Notes: generated from the letters alone by a model not told the origin. Shown: positions 22,682 to 35,207, numbered from the stretch's first letter. The stretch: DNA of 64,000 bases from Dendrobium chrysotoxum (GCA_019925795.1 CM034307.1:66588864-66652863); one strand, 5' to 3'. Translations and numbers: made by a program.

Positions 22682-23654
22682 TTTACTGATATCAGTTAAA
22701 AATTTATCTTGATTAGGCACGAATCTTGAGGCAAAATTAAGTGGGAAACATCAAAAATTAAATCGGAGACCATTTGAATTCCGATTTCAGCAAACTTACA
22801 GTCGAACTGAACGTCTCAAAAATACGAACCCAACGACACCATATTTGACTCAATCCGAGCCCAAATGAGTCTAAATCAAGGACCCAAAGCGTATTCGGAA
22901 GGTTCAAATCATAATTTGGATTACCAAACGGTATCTAAACTTGACATGCTTATAGTCGAATCGAGCGGCTTGACGAGACGAATCCAACGAGCCCAAGATC
23001 ACTGGATTCTGATATCATTAAGGCATTCAAATGACCACTAAACGGTCCATGATCAAGAGGATCAATATCGGTCGTCCATTCAAATCACTCCCATTTTGAC
23101 TTTGATCCTCCATTTATTTACAAGTCATGCACTCTCAAAAAACTATAAATAGCTCCACTCTTATCATGAGAAGGGGGGAGGAAAAGAAAGATAAGGGAGG
23201 AATTTGGGAGCTCTCTTGCCACCGACCACCGCCGGAGTTCCTGCCGACCACCGCCGGAGTTTCTGCCGACCACCATCGAAGTTCTTGTCGATCATAGCCA
23301 AAGTTCCTGCTGACCACCGATAGAGTTTCTTTCTGACTGTCGCCAGAGATCCTTATTGACCGTTGCCAGAGTTCTTCCCGCCATCATCGGACTTTTGCCT
23401 GTTTCTCTAATCTATTATAATTTCCACCATCTCCCAACAAAGGGGTGAATCAAGATTTGTATTTCATTCAAGCTTAGTGAAATTTTCTCATATGGGCCAG
23501 GCCCCGTGGTTTTTCCCTTTCAGGGTTTTCCACGTAAAAAGTTTCTGATGTTTCTCTCCCTCAACTATCTGTTGGCGTGCTGGTTATACGTACATTACTG
23601 AGACGTTTTATTTTTTACTCTACTGCCGCGTATACTCTAGTCCACAACATTTAC
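22682..23654 (+). mobile_element. Family A solo LTR with perfect TSD
   Basis: The LTR spans 22687-23649 (963 bp), begins TGATATCAG and ends TAGTCCACAACA, flanked by TTTAC at 22682-22686 and 23650-23654. It has ATCTTGATTAGGCACGAATC near the start, the TATA box CTATAAATAG at 23143-23152, a 22-bp minisatellite (23214-23390), and the GGCCAGGCCCCGTGG...CCACGTAAAAA block (23494-23540). It sits about 400 bp upstream of the membrane-protein gene's start codon, pointing away from it. Confidence 0.92.
23214..23390. repeat. 22-bp minisatellite inside LTR
   Basis: About 7 units of type CCGCCGGAGTTCCTGCCGAC, period 22 (later units 22-23 and more diverged). It occupies the same place downstream of the TATA box as the 30-bp array in the LTR at 15885-17039 but has a different unit. 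Confidence 0.8.
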
Positions 23655-23894
23655 AAACAAATTCGCATTTAAATTAGTTGTTTGTCTGATTAATTTTTAT
23701 GTAATGCCCAATATGATTTTTTGTAATAACTCAATTTATGACATCAAAATATGAGTGTATCGGCTCACAAAAATTATTTGATCAAGCACGATTTTTTATA
23801 ATTTATTCCGATAAAAAATTGCTCAAATTCAAATGTAAGAATTTTTCTAGAAGCAACAACAAGCAAAGTGTAATTTTATTAGTTGTTGCTCACT

Positions 23895-24043
23895 ATTCTT
23901 GAACAACACAGCTCATCTTGACTTGTTGGCTGAGAGTTTAGGCTTCTAACTAAGAGATCTTGGGTTTGAGTCTTTGTGTATGCGATGTGTATTTGAGTTT
24001 GCCTTAATTGACCTAAATGTCCCAAAAAAACCATTCTTGAACA
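23895..24043 (+). mobile_element. Short tRNA-derived SINE with 11-bp perfect TSD
   Basis: The body 23906-24032 (127 bp) is flanked by ATTCTTGAACA at 23895-23905 and 24033-24043. It has box A TTGGCTGAGAGTTTAGG, box B GGGTTTGAGTC, and a tail CCCAAAAAAACC. This fits a short plant SINE. Confidence 0.82.
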
Positions 24044-24169
24044 GAATGCTGACTGATTTGCTAGGAGTATCCCAATTATAGCCTCTTATATCTTATTTAT
24101 GGACAAATAAAAAAATTCTAAGCAATAGCTATACAAGTCTACACAAAGTAATGCATAAAGAAAGTATAC

Positions 24170-24710
24170 CCACAACTAAAATGAAATATGACCAAAATAA
24201 TAACAATCTCCATCTTAGTCCACTTTCACAAAAAATACAATTTCATCTTTCTCCTGCTATAATCCCCCTCGGCATACCAAGACTCAACATAACACTGTCC
24301 ATCCGCTCCGACGAATCCGACCTGGGTGTCCAAGAATAAGCTCTGTCTCCTTCAGATTCAACCTGATCTTCTCTCGCCCCCATCTCCACCAAAAGCCTTG
24401 CGTTCGATCCACAGTACACACACCCCGTGTAATGGTTGCCCCTAGTTTCCGCACAACACCTCGCGCCTTGCCTGTGCCCCGCTCGTCCGCCCTGCCCATC
24501 GCGTACGCACGTCAGCACCAAGAGCGCCCCGTGAGCGTGATCCGTACACCCCTGCGCAACACAGGCCCACTCGGCCTCGACTAGCCTGTGCTTTGGCACT
24601 CGCGAACAACTCCCGTCTGCTGGGCATAACCGTGCATCCCGCATGAACTCCGCCCCCCTCAGGATGTCCAACACACCCGCGGGCGTAATTGATGAACTAT
24701 CTTTGCTTTG
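24170..24710. other. GC-rich non-coding block, probably retrotransposon-derived
   Basis: A C-rich block (GC highest at 24360-24680) beginning with AATCTCCATCTTAGTCCAC, reminiscent of plant Ty1/copia LTR or leader sequence. The minus strand has a 143-codon open frame (24243-24674) that is Cys/Arg-rich with no recognised domain, and I do not call it a gene. LTR ends and TSD were not found, so the origin is inferred only from style. Confidence 0.35.
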
Positions 24711-26439
24711 CTCTCATCAAGAAGTAAATTCATATGTAACAAGATTACCCATCATTATTGCATTATAATGATTAATGAGAGTAAAGAGAATGAATGAGTT
24801 GATCACCTCATATACAGATAAATATGGAGTTTATCATCTCCCAACATATGATGCTTGATAATATTTGGTTTATGTTAACAATATACATCAAATGTCTACT
24901 ATTAATAAACATCAAGCACCTTTCGATCACAAATATTTAATGTCTGCCTAACACCTCTAATAATTACAATTTCCATAATAAGAATAATCAAGCCAACTTT
25001 CTCTTAATGTTTGCAATGAACCATCACCAACATCACCCAACATCCATATTCAATTAACATCCATCAACATTCTACTCTTAATTCGAATCATCACCCTTCA
25101 TCATCAATAAAAATACATTGGTCAGCATCCTTTATATGATCATCTAATCTAGGCAATCTTGACATTTGTTACCACTCTTTCAATATTTACCAATGCTCAT
25201 TGTCAAACAAGTGCAAGACTACAACACCACATGTTCAATGAACAATATGCTTGACATTTTTAGTCGACTTACATATGTCAACACACAGCTCCTAATATAT
25301 ATCAATGTTTAGTTCTTAATGTTCATTGACTCCCAATGACACATATCAACACTATTTTTGTTACCCCAGAATGATCATTCTAATTCGGCTTATTAAGATT
25401 CTTAAATCTATTCTTAATGATGACTCGATAACATTATAATTATTTTTTTATGAAAAATATCATATCACCTTTCTTGAGAAAGAAAAAATAAAGCGAAAAA
25501 AGACAATTTTGTCATAACTTCAATTTATCACTAAGATAGTAAGATTAACAATCATGAGTTGTAAAAGAATATATTTATAAATAAGTGAAAGTAAAAATAA
25601 TTATAAACTTTTAAAAGAAAATTATTTTAATGTTATTGTAATAACCACTTTTAAAAATTTATCCTATTTTCATTTACGACTCTATTTTATTAGCCTTTGA
25701 AGACAGGAGAGAAATTTAAAAAATTTTCAACGCAATTTACAACTATTTTTTTCATTATGTGCGTGAATATATATTAATATAATATATATTTTAATCAAAA
25801 GGTCGAAGAAATCAAACAGAAATTACAACGAGGTTCATAGTTAAATGAAAAGCCAAAGGGATTTGACTTGGCTGCATTAATTAGGCGTCTTAAATTAGGA
25901 AAGTAATTAGGTTATGTTAATTATCTAGCAGCGTAATTAGTATCAGCCAAAATAAAATAATTTAACGACAGTAAATAGAACGTGAGGTTAATCCAAGCGA
26001 ACTGATCAGTTCATTGGCCGTAGAAAAAGTAATCAGCGGTAATTTAGTTTTAATTTATTCGAAAGAATAATTTTAAATATTCTAACAAGTGAAATTGATT
26101 TTAGAATTAGTAATACGGGCTTGGTCAAGCAACAAGGCTAAATTTATAATTAAATCAATTACAGTTCACTCGAGCTGCTAATTATATCATTATTAAACTA
26201 AAAGTTTAAATTTTAAATAATTATGTAATGTACTAACTTCACAAAAAAGAAATTATGGGAGGATATTTAATAAAAATTTAATTTAATGATTTAAATTTTT
26301 TTTTAATTTATTTTGAAATTAGTTTAATATGGGAGCTAATTGATTATTTATATATTATCATAAAGTAACCAACAAATTTTATATTTTATTATTGATAAGT
26401 CTTCAAAAAATTTCACTTGATTTGCATGAATCATTTTTT
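24711..26439. other. AT-rich intergenic DNA, nothing recognised
   Basis: 24830-25360 has many short CAACATC/ATCAATG words with a retroelement-like feel but no bounded repeat. The rest is AT-rich with no gene. Confidence 0.55.
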
Positions 26440-26780
26440 GTAAGAGTTTTAAAAGGCCTAAGCCTAAGAAAGTATTGGCATGTCAAAAATCTCATAATGC
26501 TAAAAGCCTCAGATGATGTAGATTTTAAAAGCTTTTTAAAAATCTAAAAATGCTAAAAGCCTTAAAAGATAAATAATCTATATGCTAAAAGCCTTGAATT
26601 ATATATTGACTCATATTTCTATTTATTTAAAAATTTTCAAAGAACTAAGCATCAAAATAAAAAGATACAAGATTTCTATTCATCCAAAAATATTCGAAGG
26701 TTTAAGCCTAAAAAAAAGCCTTACAAAGTAAGGGATCAAGGTCATCATATTTCTACTAGGGGTTAATATCTTATTGTGAA
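26440..26780. repeat. Degenerate short-repeat patch
   Basis: ATGCTAAAAGCCT recurs (26497, 26549, 26580 region) with GCCTAAG/GCCTAAAA variants at 26455 and 26700-26710. Spacing is irregular (about 30-60 bp). No coding. Confidence 0.5.
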
Positions 26781-26879
26781 CTTAAAAGTGCTTTATAGAA
26801 ACGCTCATCTCACTAGAAATGTTGGTACTGTTATTAGGCACTAGTTCTTAACGTACTGTGCGATGTTTCCAAAGATAGC

Positions 26880-27045
26880 CAAGGCTAAATAAAAAAATAA
26901 AAAAATAAAAAAGCCCGGCCCAAAGAATAATGGGCTTGATAAATGTATATCTTAAGGCAGGCTTTTGGGTTCGATTCCGGCCCAAGATGCATAGCAGGTT
27001 AGAAGCCAGAGAAAATTTGTCTCTAACATTAAAAAAAATGTTTAT
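26880..27045 (+). mobile_element. Possible degenerate SINE-like sequence
   Basis: GGCTTTTGGGTTCGATTCCGGCCC (about 26960-26985) contains a perfect RNA polymerase III box B (GGTTCGATTCC), followed by GTCTCTAACATTAAAAAAAA, a tail-like end. No clear box A at the right spacing and no TSD were found. It is not a functional tRNA: no cloverleaf could be drawn. Confidence 0.35.
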
Positions 27046-28256
27046 TTTGTATTACAGTTAAAGCTGGATGAGTACTCTGAGCAAGAGAATTAACATATAG
27101 CACTAAAAAGTTCTTAAATGGCGAAAAGAATATTTTACATGCATTTGTATGCTTACAAGTTACAATCATATAAATCTTTGTTTGCCATTTTGAATTGATT
27201 TGATTGAATCAATTCAATCTTAATGTGATGTGGCCAATCAGAAATTCAATATTTGCTTCAACCTTTTTTATTTTGAGCCATTTATATAAGCTCTAAGATC
27301 AAATGGAACCCAAAATTTTTGTAGTCTCTCTTTCTCTCAATAGAAATTATATATGGCAAGAACTTTTAAGTAGTTAAAAAAGTCCACCATTTTGTGGTAA
27401 ATGGTGGAGTCTCTCTTTCTCTCACACAGGCTCATGATACCTAATTATTTAATTTTATTTTTTAGGCTATTAGTACAAAATTATTATAATTTGAATTAAA
27501 TTTATAAATAATTAAAGACAATAATTTATTTTTAATTCAATAACAAATTCTCAAATACAAGTCATGATTTTATTTGTTATTATAATTAATTAACGGATTT
27601 TATCCTACAATCTTGGTAATAAATCATTGCTAATGATGCTGGGGTTATATGACCTCTAATAACTCGAAGCATATATATATATATTTCCAAAAAAAAAAAC
27701 TTGACAAATTGGATGTTATGTTACTTATAAAATATGATAAACTAGCATGCTTATTATAAAATTGGAAAATTCTTATATCTTTTTCAAACTATAAAATTTC
27801 TTCTCTCTCTCTCTCTCTCTCTCTCTATATGTATATATATTGAGAAATGGAGAGAGAGTGACAGAGAGAAGGGGAGCTGATGGGAGGCCTGCTGCGCGAA
27901 AGGGGCAAATAAGCCTTTTTCAGAACTCTGAGAGAAGCACATCTTCTTCATTACAGTGTAAGAAGAAGGACCAAAGCCAGAATGGTTGCGTCCTTTTCTT
28001 CATCAGCATAGCTTTATGGGACCAAAAAACAAATAAACATGTTGGGAAGTTTCCAATGGAAAGAAGATAAATTAATAAGTACTTATATAAAGTAAAGAGT
28101 CTAATACATTTCCAGGTTGAAAGCAAGCTAGCACTGCGCTCAAATCTCCAATTTTTTTTTTCAAAATATATTTCATTATAATTTCTTGAGAACTATTGTT
28201 GCTATTTATCTTTCTTCCCTTTTAATATCCACTATTCACTGATAGAACTATAGAAG

Positions 28257-28285
28257 CCTCAATGACAATGATCTTGTCATTGAGG
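28257..28285. other. Perfect 12-bp inverted repeat, 5-nt loop
   Basis: CCTCAATGACAA - TGATC - TTGTCATTGAGG. Isolated in AT-rich DNA, no flanking duplication seen. Confidence 0.7.
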
Positions 28286-28920
28286 TCTTGTTTGATCCTC
28301 CCTTATAATCCAACATCATTAAAAAAAAAAAAAATCATAGATAATATATATGATAAGATGATTAATTATGCATTCATATAATTTTCAGAGGTTCATCCAC
28401 CTACGTTTCAGACTAGTTGAACTCTTGAACAGATGAACTTCGGCCAAATTGTATAACTTATTGTGGGCAAAAAAAATATACATCAATTTATCTTGTTGGT
28501 TGCCTTGTGTCCCCTTTTATTAGGAGATCAAATTAATAACTAACTATGACATGATATTCCTATCAACTATTGCATGACATCTTATGTTTTTCTTTTTAAT
28601 CATCCAATCTCTTATCTTAATAGGAGTCTGACCGCATTGATTGCTCATTATCACTCAACTTCTAATGTTCCAAAGAACTGTCTTTTAATTGTTTCTATTA
28701 ATGGAGCATGACGTTCATCTTCTCGATTAACAATCTCTCATTCCATCTTGAGAACAACAAAGTTGAAAAGCCATTGTCCCTCACCTTATGATATTTATTG
28801 TTAATTGTTGTTTGATACTAATTCACCTAATGATAACTCTTATAACAACCATAAGAGGTATATTATGTTATTCAAGCCTATTACATTATATTAATGCATT
28901 TCTAGTTATGGGGAGGAACA

Positions 28921-28985
28921 GCCATTGTAACTTATATAAGTGGAATTATTTCAACAAGGCCTAATCTGATGGTTTTTCCTATTCC
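28921..28985 (+). mobile_element. Weak family A LTR relic
   Basis: TGTAACTTATATAAGTGGAA..ATTTCAACAAGGCCTAATCTGATGGTTTTTCC parallels, piece by piece, the segment TGTAATTAACTC..TAGTGGAATCATTTCAACTGGGCCAGGCCCCGTGG of the solo LTR at 16860-16920. No LTR ends survive. Confidence 0.4.
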
Positions 28986-31900
28986 ATGCATGAGAGGAGC
29001 TTTAGCACAATCTTAAAAAATTAAAAATAATTTCTACAATTACAAAAAAATATATAAGAATATTAAAATACCCTTAATCAAGTTACTCTAACTTATTTGG
29101 TATTAAAATAAATCCATTCAAATTCAAATATAATTTGTTAGAACATCTATGTGTTAATTTATTGAGTAATGGGCCACATTAAAAAAAAAACTATATAAAA
29201 ATTATTTAAATCCACTTTTATAAGTGGATCAATCAAATTTATAATCCGTTTGGGGCTGCTGTAATTTTTCATAAATGTTATTATAAAGATATTTTAAAAA
29301 ATGACTTATTTAAAAGTTATTATAGAAAACAGCTTTATAACTTAATAATTTATTTAAAGAAATGAAAAAGTACGGTCAACAACTTAAGCAAGTGCCATCC
29401 ATTTTTTATTTGAAAGATTTTTTATTAATTCACTTCATCAAATTCTTATACAGTATAGAGTTTTTAATTTTAATTTTATTTTTTGGGAGTATGATATTTA
29501 TATTATTTATTTAACGAAACGAAAGCTCCAACGCATCTGACCTATTTTTGCAATAAAACCCCTTGATTATAACTTATTGCTTGAAAAGGACAAATGCAAA
29601 GATGCATTGAAAAACTCCCCTTCAAAAAGAAGCTAATAAAAACGGAGCGCTAAAAAGTGGAGTGTTTGGTATAGTTTTTACTGTTTGAGCGAGCTTCCAA
29701 AGTCATTGGAGGGTGCTCACAGTTATTTCCTCCTCTTCACATAAATATTACTTTCAGAGTAAAAGCAAGGGAGGATAATGTAAATAATTAATATTAAAGT
29801 GGAGTTCAGAGAGAAAAAATAGTAAAGAGATCAGACCAGGGTTTTCGCTCCTCGGTCATTACTCAGCTCTCTAGCACTTTTTGACTACCCTTTGACCCAC
29901 TCACCGCCTGGAAAATTGAATTATTGAATATTATTATGAGTATTACAAATTTAAAATATTTTATGATCGAAAAAGATGAAATACCTCTGATTTATTGCTA
30001 TGCCTATAAGATGCAAAGCTTGTTTTTTTTTTTCATATATTTCTAAAATTTATTGCAAAAATGGGGGTAAATTATGCCCTATTATAATCAAAATATGATT
30101 AGCAATACTATCTTTATGCTGATCACTACAACCCGTTCATTTGAATTGAGACTTATTCAAGAGACTAATAGTGGTATGATACTAGCACTATATTGTGATA
30201 TCTTTGATCAAGGATATGAGTATAAAAAAATTATATATATGCATTATGAATGAATAAGCAATATAAATTAAAGTTTATTGCATCAGATATATCCGTGTGA
30301 TTTGTAGATCAAAGTTCATCATATTTAATTTGCGCTTGTAAAAATAATGATAATATCCTGTTACTTCTCTTGGATATGTTGTTCTCTTTAAAAAGAATAT
30401 TTAACAACAACAAAAATTATGAATCAAAGGCTATTAATAGTCATGAAGTCAAATTTTCTTAATAATTTGTATGGTAACAAGCACACACTTTTACGAAAAG
30501 ATCATCTTCATTATACTACTACCATCGAGAGGCTGTCAAGGCCGACGATATTGGAAACAAAGAGGTGGCCAATTCTAACTATCGAGTGTAGCTTTAAGCG
30601 AACCAACAGACTGTCCAAGGCGAATTCAAAGCCAAGTAAAGCATTTAGCTATTTAAAACAAACCTAATTCACAATCATGCCATCCTTTTTCTCTCCCTAC
30701 TCTAGCTCAATGCCTCCCCCTTCTCATATTTATCCTCTCATACAAAAACAAATCATTATTAGGAGGTTCCATTAGATTCATATCATCGACCGAGAATTAT
30801 TTTTAAGAATCCCATTTCTTTTGCTGCTAATTTTTATCCACTTTTTTTAGACATAATTGAACATCCAATCATGCTGATCGATGTTGTAGTGGAATAAAAA
30901 ATACATATTCTATCTAGCATTGAATTACTGAATATACCTCAATTTTATTTAACAAGTATGCATACACTAGTTTAATTATAAACTACAATCTGATAAGATT
31001 AGTTTCGTGTTTAATTGCATAAAAGAGACTGGTCTAAATGAAAGAGCTAAATCTATTCAGAATTAAGTTGATTTTCTAAGCAATGGTTGTGGAATTAATT
31101 TCAACTGTTCAAAACAGTTACATGAATACTGAAATAAAATAACTATGCTACTGCAGTTATCATGACAACATAGGATTTCTCCGGCACTTGTCATTGTGCG
31201 AAAATATTAGTGCTATATATAATTGAACAACAATAATGAGCCTAGCGATCCCGGGCTCACATTAATTGACGATCATCCTTTGCCCACTATGAAAATGGCA
31301 CATTACATCAAAGACGAATCAAACTGCAAACAGTCTAGCCATTATAGAGTTGGGCAAAAAGTAAAGATCGAAACCAAATAATGGGAGTGGAGCATTAATA
31401 ATCTATTAATAAAGATACAGAAGGATCGGAGTTAATTATGCCATGGGCTTGACCTAATAACACAGGCATCATGCTATATATGCAGTCTGCATACTTAATT
31501 TTTAGTGCATGTCTCGATCTGTGCTTATGGCTGATGAGCTTTTCCTATGGGCTATAATGATCACAAGAAGCATCCTCACGTCCAAATCAAACGCAGCCAT
31601 TGAATTGACGAATAACTAATTACGACAGAATTAAATGATATTGCTTGCGAACTGCGAAGCTATTAATTTCAGAAGTTGAATTAGAAAATGAAAAAGAAGA
31701 CGGCGCCGAGGGTCAAGAATCAGAATTAACCATGAGATCCGCGCGAGTTCAATGCAAGATCAGTCCCTCTCAATATAAGAATCTAAAAAACAGTAAATAT
31801 ATATGTCCAATTTTTCCCCTGTATTATAAAGACATTAGACATCGACTTTAAATTTGTGAAATGAAAAGAATTTATCATGATAAATTTAAAATTTCAACAA

Positions 31901-33161
31901 GTGTTCCCCAAATAAAAAATTAAAAGATATTTTTTTTAATAAAAACTACATGGCAATAAATTCTGGCTTGTAATTTCATGACAACGAATTAATTTTAAGT
32001 TACAAAAGCATTATTCATAAATCCAAATCTAACTTCTAATTTGTTTATCAAATGTCTTTCACCTTTATCATAAAATTAAACCCGTCAACGCCTTTCTCAC
32101 GCTAGCAGGTCTTGTTGCATTTTTTTTTTCAACAGGCATGCATTTATGTCATTGTTCACATTGCTTCTCAAAAACAATAATTTCATTGTGTCATAAATAT
32201 GCAGAAACAAAAGTTCCAGTGCCGTGCTGCTCTGAAAATATTTATGAACCAAAAATATATTTGCCGAACAACTCTTCTGGCCACCTACATCATAATAGAT
32301 GAATAATAGTATCCACTTTATTTTTTTCTCATAAGATAATGCAAAAAGCCAGAATACAATCAACAGACCAGCAAAGCACACAGTGCGTACGTAGTAACGA
32401 CGTTGCCCAGCAGGTGCGAAGTAATACAATAGATAGAATTTTTATTAAAACATGAGCAAGCAAGTGAAAACAAACGAAATTATAAAACAAATTATGTAAA
32501 CTAATTTTGGGTGAAAATTTCAAAGGCCATCTAAAGTACACTTACCATTCCCAAGCTTATTTATTAGATAAAGGATTCAAGTAACAGTATTGTTCTAATA
32601 AAATCGCAGTATCTCTCCCACAAAGCACAAAGTAATCAGCAAATGCCATCCCTAATCCACATTAATTAATTTATCCTTACAGAATCTCATGATTATCCAT
32701 TCTTAACTCGTCACGTGACTACCAAGCGGGATCAGATCTGGAGAAGTTGTAGTGTACGTAGGCCCGTCCGTCTATACGTCGCCCGACACCACATGCATGC
32801 ATGGAATAAGAAACTACTTACTTACGAGTATAGTGCACGACTGGACACGTGTCAGCTACCCAATCCAATCGGAGAAAGAACGGTCCGACAATGCTACTCT
32901 TCTTTTCCAGATAAATAAAATATTAAAAACTAATGGGGAGAGTATTAATAATTTCTAGTGCCTCTGTGTCTCTTACAACGAACGAGCAGAAGGAAAAGGA
33001 ATTAGCTAACATTTTGTCTCTTGTCTTCTTCCTTCGTTCCCGTTTTACCCACCCTCAAAAAAGAAATATCATATACTAACAATCATATTTCCACTCTTTT
33101 TGTCTCTGTTTTTTTTCTCCTTTTTTTTTTTTCAATAGGAAATAGATTTTTTCTTTTTAAA

Positions 33162-33167
33162 TTTATT
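33162..33167 (-). terminator. Candidate poly(A) signal AATAAA of the cyclin gene
   Basis: AATAAA on the minus strand (ATCAATAAAT), about 65 nt after the TGA at 33231-33233, followed by T-rich sequence. Confidence 0.5.
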
Positions 33168-33230
33168 GATTAGGTATTGGTCACAGAATAGGCAAGGCGC
33201 CGTAGTAGAAGTGCGGCGCTTTTTGGCATC

Positions 33231-34564
33231 TCAGCCGTTGGATGCCGATCCGGCGGTCTTTTCGCTTTCCAAGCCGGCCCGATGGCGGTCGAGTACAGTC
33301 ACCGGCGTGAGAGCCGAGTAGACCGAATCACAGCCGTTCGATGCTGCCTCAATCCCGGCAGTCGTATCGTAGCTCTCCATTGCGGCGCAGCATTCTGCCA
33401 AAGACTCCTGATAATATTTGCAGAAATACCCTCAACAAAACAACAAATAAAAAAAAAGCAACATGTAAAATAGGAGCAAAATGTAAATCTATGGTTATAC
33501 GCGCACTTTATTGAGATATTCACAGCAGAGCAGGGCAGTGCGGAAGGAAAGGAAATGAGCAGGGAAGAGTTCGCGCGCGGCGGCGAGAAGCGCTGCCGCA
33601 GCGATCACCGAAGGCTTGAACTCGAGCGATTTGACATCTATTTCCAATCATTGAAAAATAAAAAAAAAATCTAAATATCTTTCAAATTTAACGAAAAATG
33701 GTTAAAATCCAACATTCGGATCGAGAAATATGTACCGTTTTGGGATTTGAAGAGGATCTGAGAGGCGTGGGTCTTGAGAGATTGGATGATGATTGGATTC
33801 GCCAGGGGAAAGTAGGATGTGAAGAATCGGAGAAAGGAGAAGGGCGTGATCGATCGCATCCGCCACTCAAGCACGCCGAGCACGAGCAGTTCCATTCGCC
33901 GGATGGTCCGTGCATCGAAGATGAAGCCCTCCTCCCTCTGCTCCGAACAATTTGGGGAAAATGTTGAATCGATCGGATCGAGATTGTTCGATAGAAGAGG
34001 TGAAGATAGCTTCACGGTACCTGTAAATCAGCAGGGGAGAAACTGATGTTCTTCATCTTTGAGGCGAGGGAGAGGCAGGAAATGGCGAGGAGTCGCGCGA
34101 TCCATGGCTTCTCATTCTGTAACAAGAAAAAATCGATTAGATCGGATATTGAGCAGTGCCGATTCGGCATTGGAGAGGTGATTAGATTACCGGGATCTCG
34201 CGTTTGGCGAGGAACCGATCGATATAGTTGACAGCAAGGTAGGCTAGTGCTGGATCGAGATTGTTGCTGAACTGGGCCTGTAATTGATCAGATGGATCTT
34301 TCATCAATGAAACGGCATAAGGGAAAGAAGAGGAGAGTGAGATCTTGTTCGCCTGCTTACCTGGACGATAAGGGAGAGGGCATGGCAGCGGGTGGAGAGC
34401 TGGTCCAGAGCAACCGTAAGCGAGCTCATGTGGTCCGATTCAGCGGAGAAAAGCAACGAGGGCTCGTCGGAGTCTGTGGAGCCGATGAATAGTGCTTTCG
34501 AGAGTTGGATGTTTTGTTCATCGCTACCGGAGAACGGGTTCTCAAGGTCGAAGTCGAACTCCAT
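33231..34564 (-). CDS. CYCD6: D-type cyclin, CYCD6;1-like (six exons)
   Basis: Exons: 34564-34361, 34277-34191, 34116-34021, 33937-33736, 33637-33507, 33407-33231. All five introns (83, 74, 83, 98, 99 bp) are GT-AG and the joined frame is 897 nt, encoding 298 aa. The N-terminus starts MEFDFDLENPFSGSDEQ. The cyclin box includes LAYLAVNYIDRFLAKREIP, WIARLLAISCLSLASKM, and RTIRRMELLVLGVLEWRMRS followed by TPFSFLRFF. The C-terminal cyclin fold has LEFKPSVIAAAALLAAAREL, and the tail has SALTPVTVLDRH. D-type cyclins bind cyclin-dependent kinases in the nucleus and promote the G1/S step; CYCD6;1 drives formative asymmetric divisions in Arabidopsis root. Residues 1-60 contain no LxCxE retinoblastoma-binding motif, as reported for CYCD6;1. 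CYCD5 is the main alternative name. The start codon context (GCAATGG) is favourable. Confidence 0.92.
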
Positions 34565-34670
34565 TGCTAGTTTCTAACTCTTCAATCCGCTTGTGTGAGA
34601 AGAGAAAGAGAGAGATATTACAGTGGGAGGAAGCAATTAAGAAGTAGAAGGGGAAATCGAGTTGTTTGCT

Positions 34671-34678
34671 TTATAAAG
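34671..34678 (-). promoter_or_regulatory. TATA box of the cyclin gene
   Basis: The minus strand reads CTTTATAAAGC about 107 bp upstream of the ATG. It is followed by a pyrimidine-rich leader with a CTCTCTCTTTCTCTTCTC stretch (34600-34620). Confidence 0.6.
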
Positions 34679-34689
34679 GTGGAGAGGTA

Positions 34690-35207
34690 GAAGCTGTGGC
34701 ATTAGCAAGCCGGAGGCCCCGTGAGCCTGCGAGTGATCACTCTCTCTAACATGATAAAATAGGGAAATACATAGCTCGTAATTAATTAATTAATTAATTG
34801 TTTGTTTCCTTTAATTAAATTTGCTATAACCTATAAGGAAATTAACAGCCTTCTATTCGTCGTGTTACGCTGCATTCGTTTTATCAACTCAAGGCTCCAT
34901 TATCAAGAGGAAGTTAGCGAGAGAGAGAGAGAGAGAGAAGCCAATAACGGTAAAAATCCAAGATTTTAATTATTGGAATTTTAAATTTCATATTTTGAGA
35001 GTTTTATTAATTAAAAACATTAAAAAAATACCAGTTTCATGTTTATAAACTACCACGTAGATAAGAAGATAGAAATACGAATAAGAAGATATAGAGATAA
35101 ATGGTACGTCAATTATTGAAATAAATAATTAATTTAGCATATCATTTTATTCTTTTTAATTAGAAATATTAGACATTAATAACAATTAGATACAGTTTTA
35201 TTATATT
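34690..35207. other. Intergenic, with AATT and GA microsatellites
   Basis: (AATT)n at 34779-34799 and (GA)n at 34918-34938. No gene between the cyclin promoter and the next LTR. Confidence 0.7.

Larger units (their letters stand above)
27046..33100. other. 6-kb AT-rich intergenic region
   Basis: No supported gene. Contents: hairpin at 27384-27407 (CCACCATTT / AAATGGTGG) between two copies of GTCTCTCTTTCTCTC (about 27323 and 27411); a TA run (27672-27685) and CT microsatellite (27801-27826); hairpin at 28257-28285; a weak family A LTR relic at 28921-28985; a MITE-like start CGTTTGGGGCTGCTG near 29248 without a matching right end. Open frames at 27840-28070, 30419-30667, 31645-31851 and 32715-32958 show no family features. 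Confidence 0.55.

Noticed and set aside
24243..24674. 143-codon minus-strand frame rich in Cys and Arg
   Set aside because: No domain pattern, lies in a C-rich block with retroelement-leader style, and overlaps two other open frames.
26960..26985. Possible tRNA gene because of a perfect GGTTCGATTCC box
   Set aside because: No acceptor, D or anticodon stems can be drawn around it; at most a SINE relic.
29240..29700. MITE suggested by CGTTTGGGGCTGCTG
   Set aside because: No matching inverted right end or TSD was found within 1 kb.
33671..34577. Plus-strand frames opposite the cyclin gene
   Set aside because: Antisense shadows of the cyclin exons; the minus-strand exons give a continuous cyclin protein.
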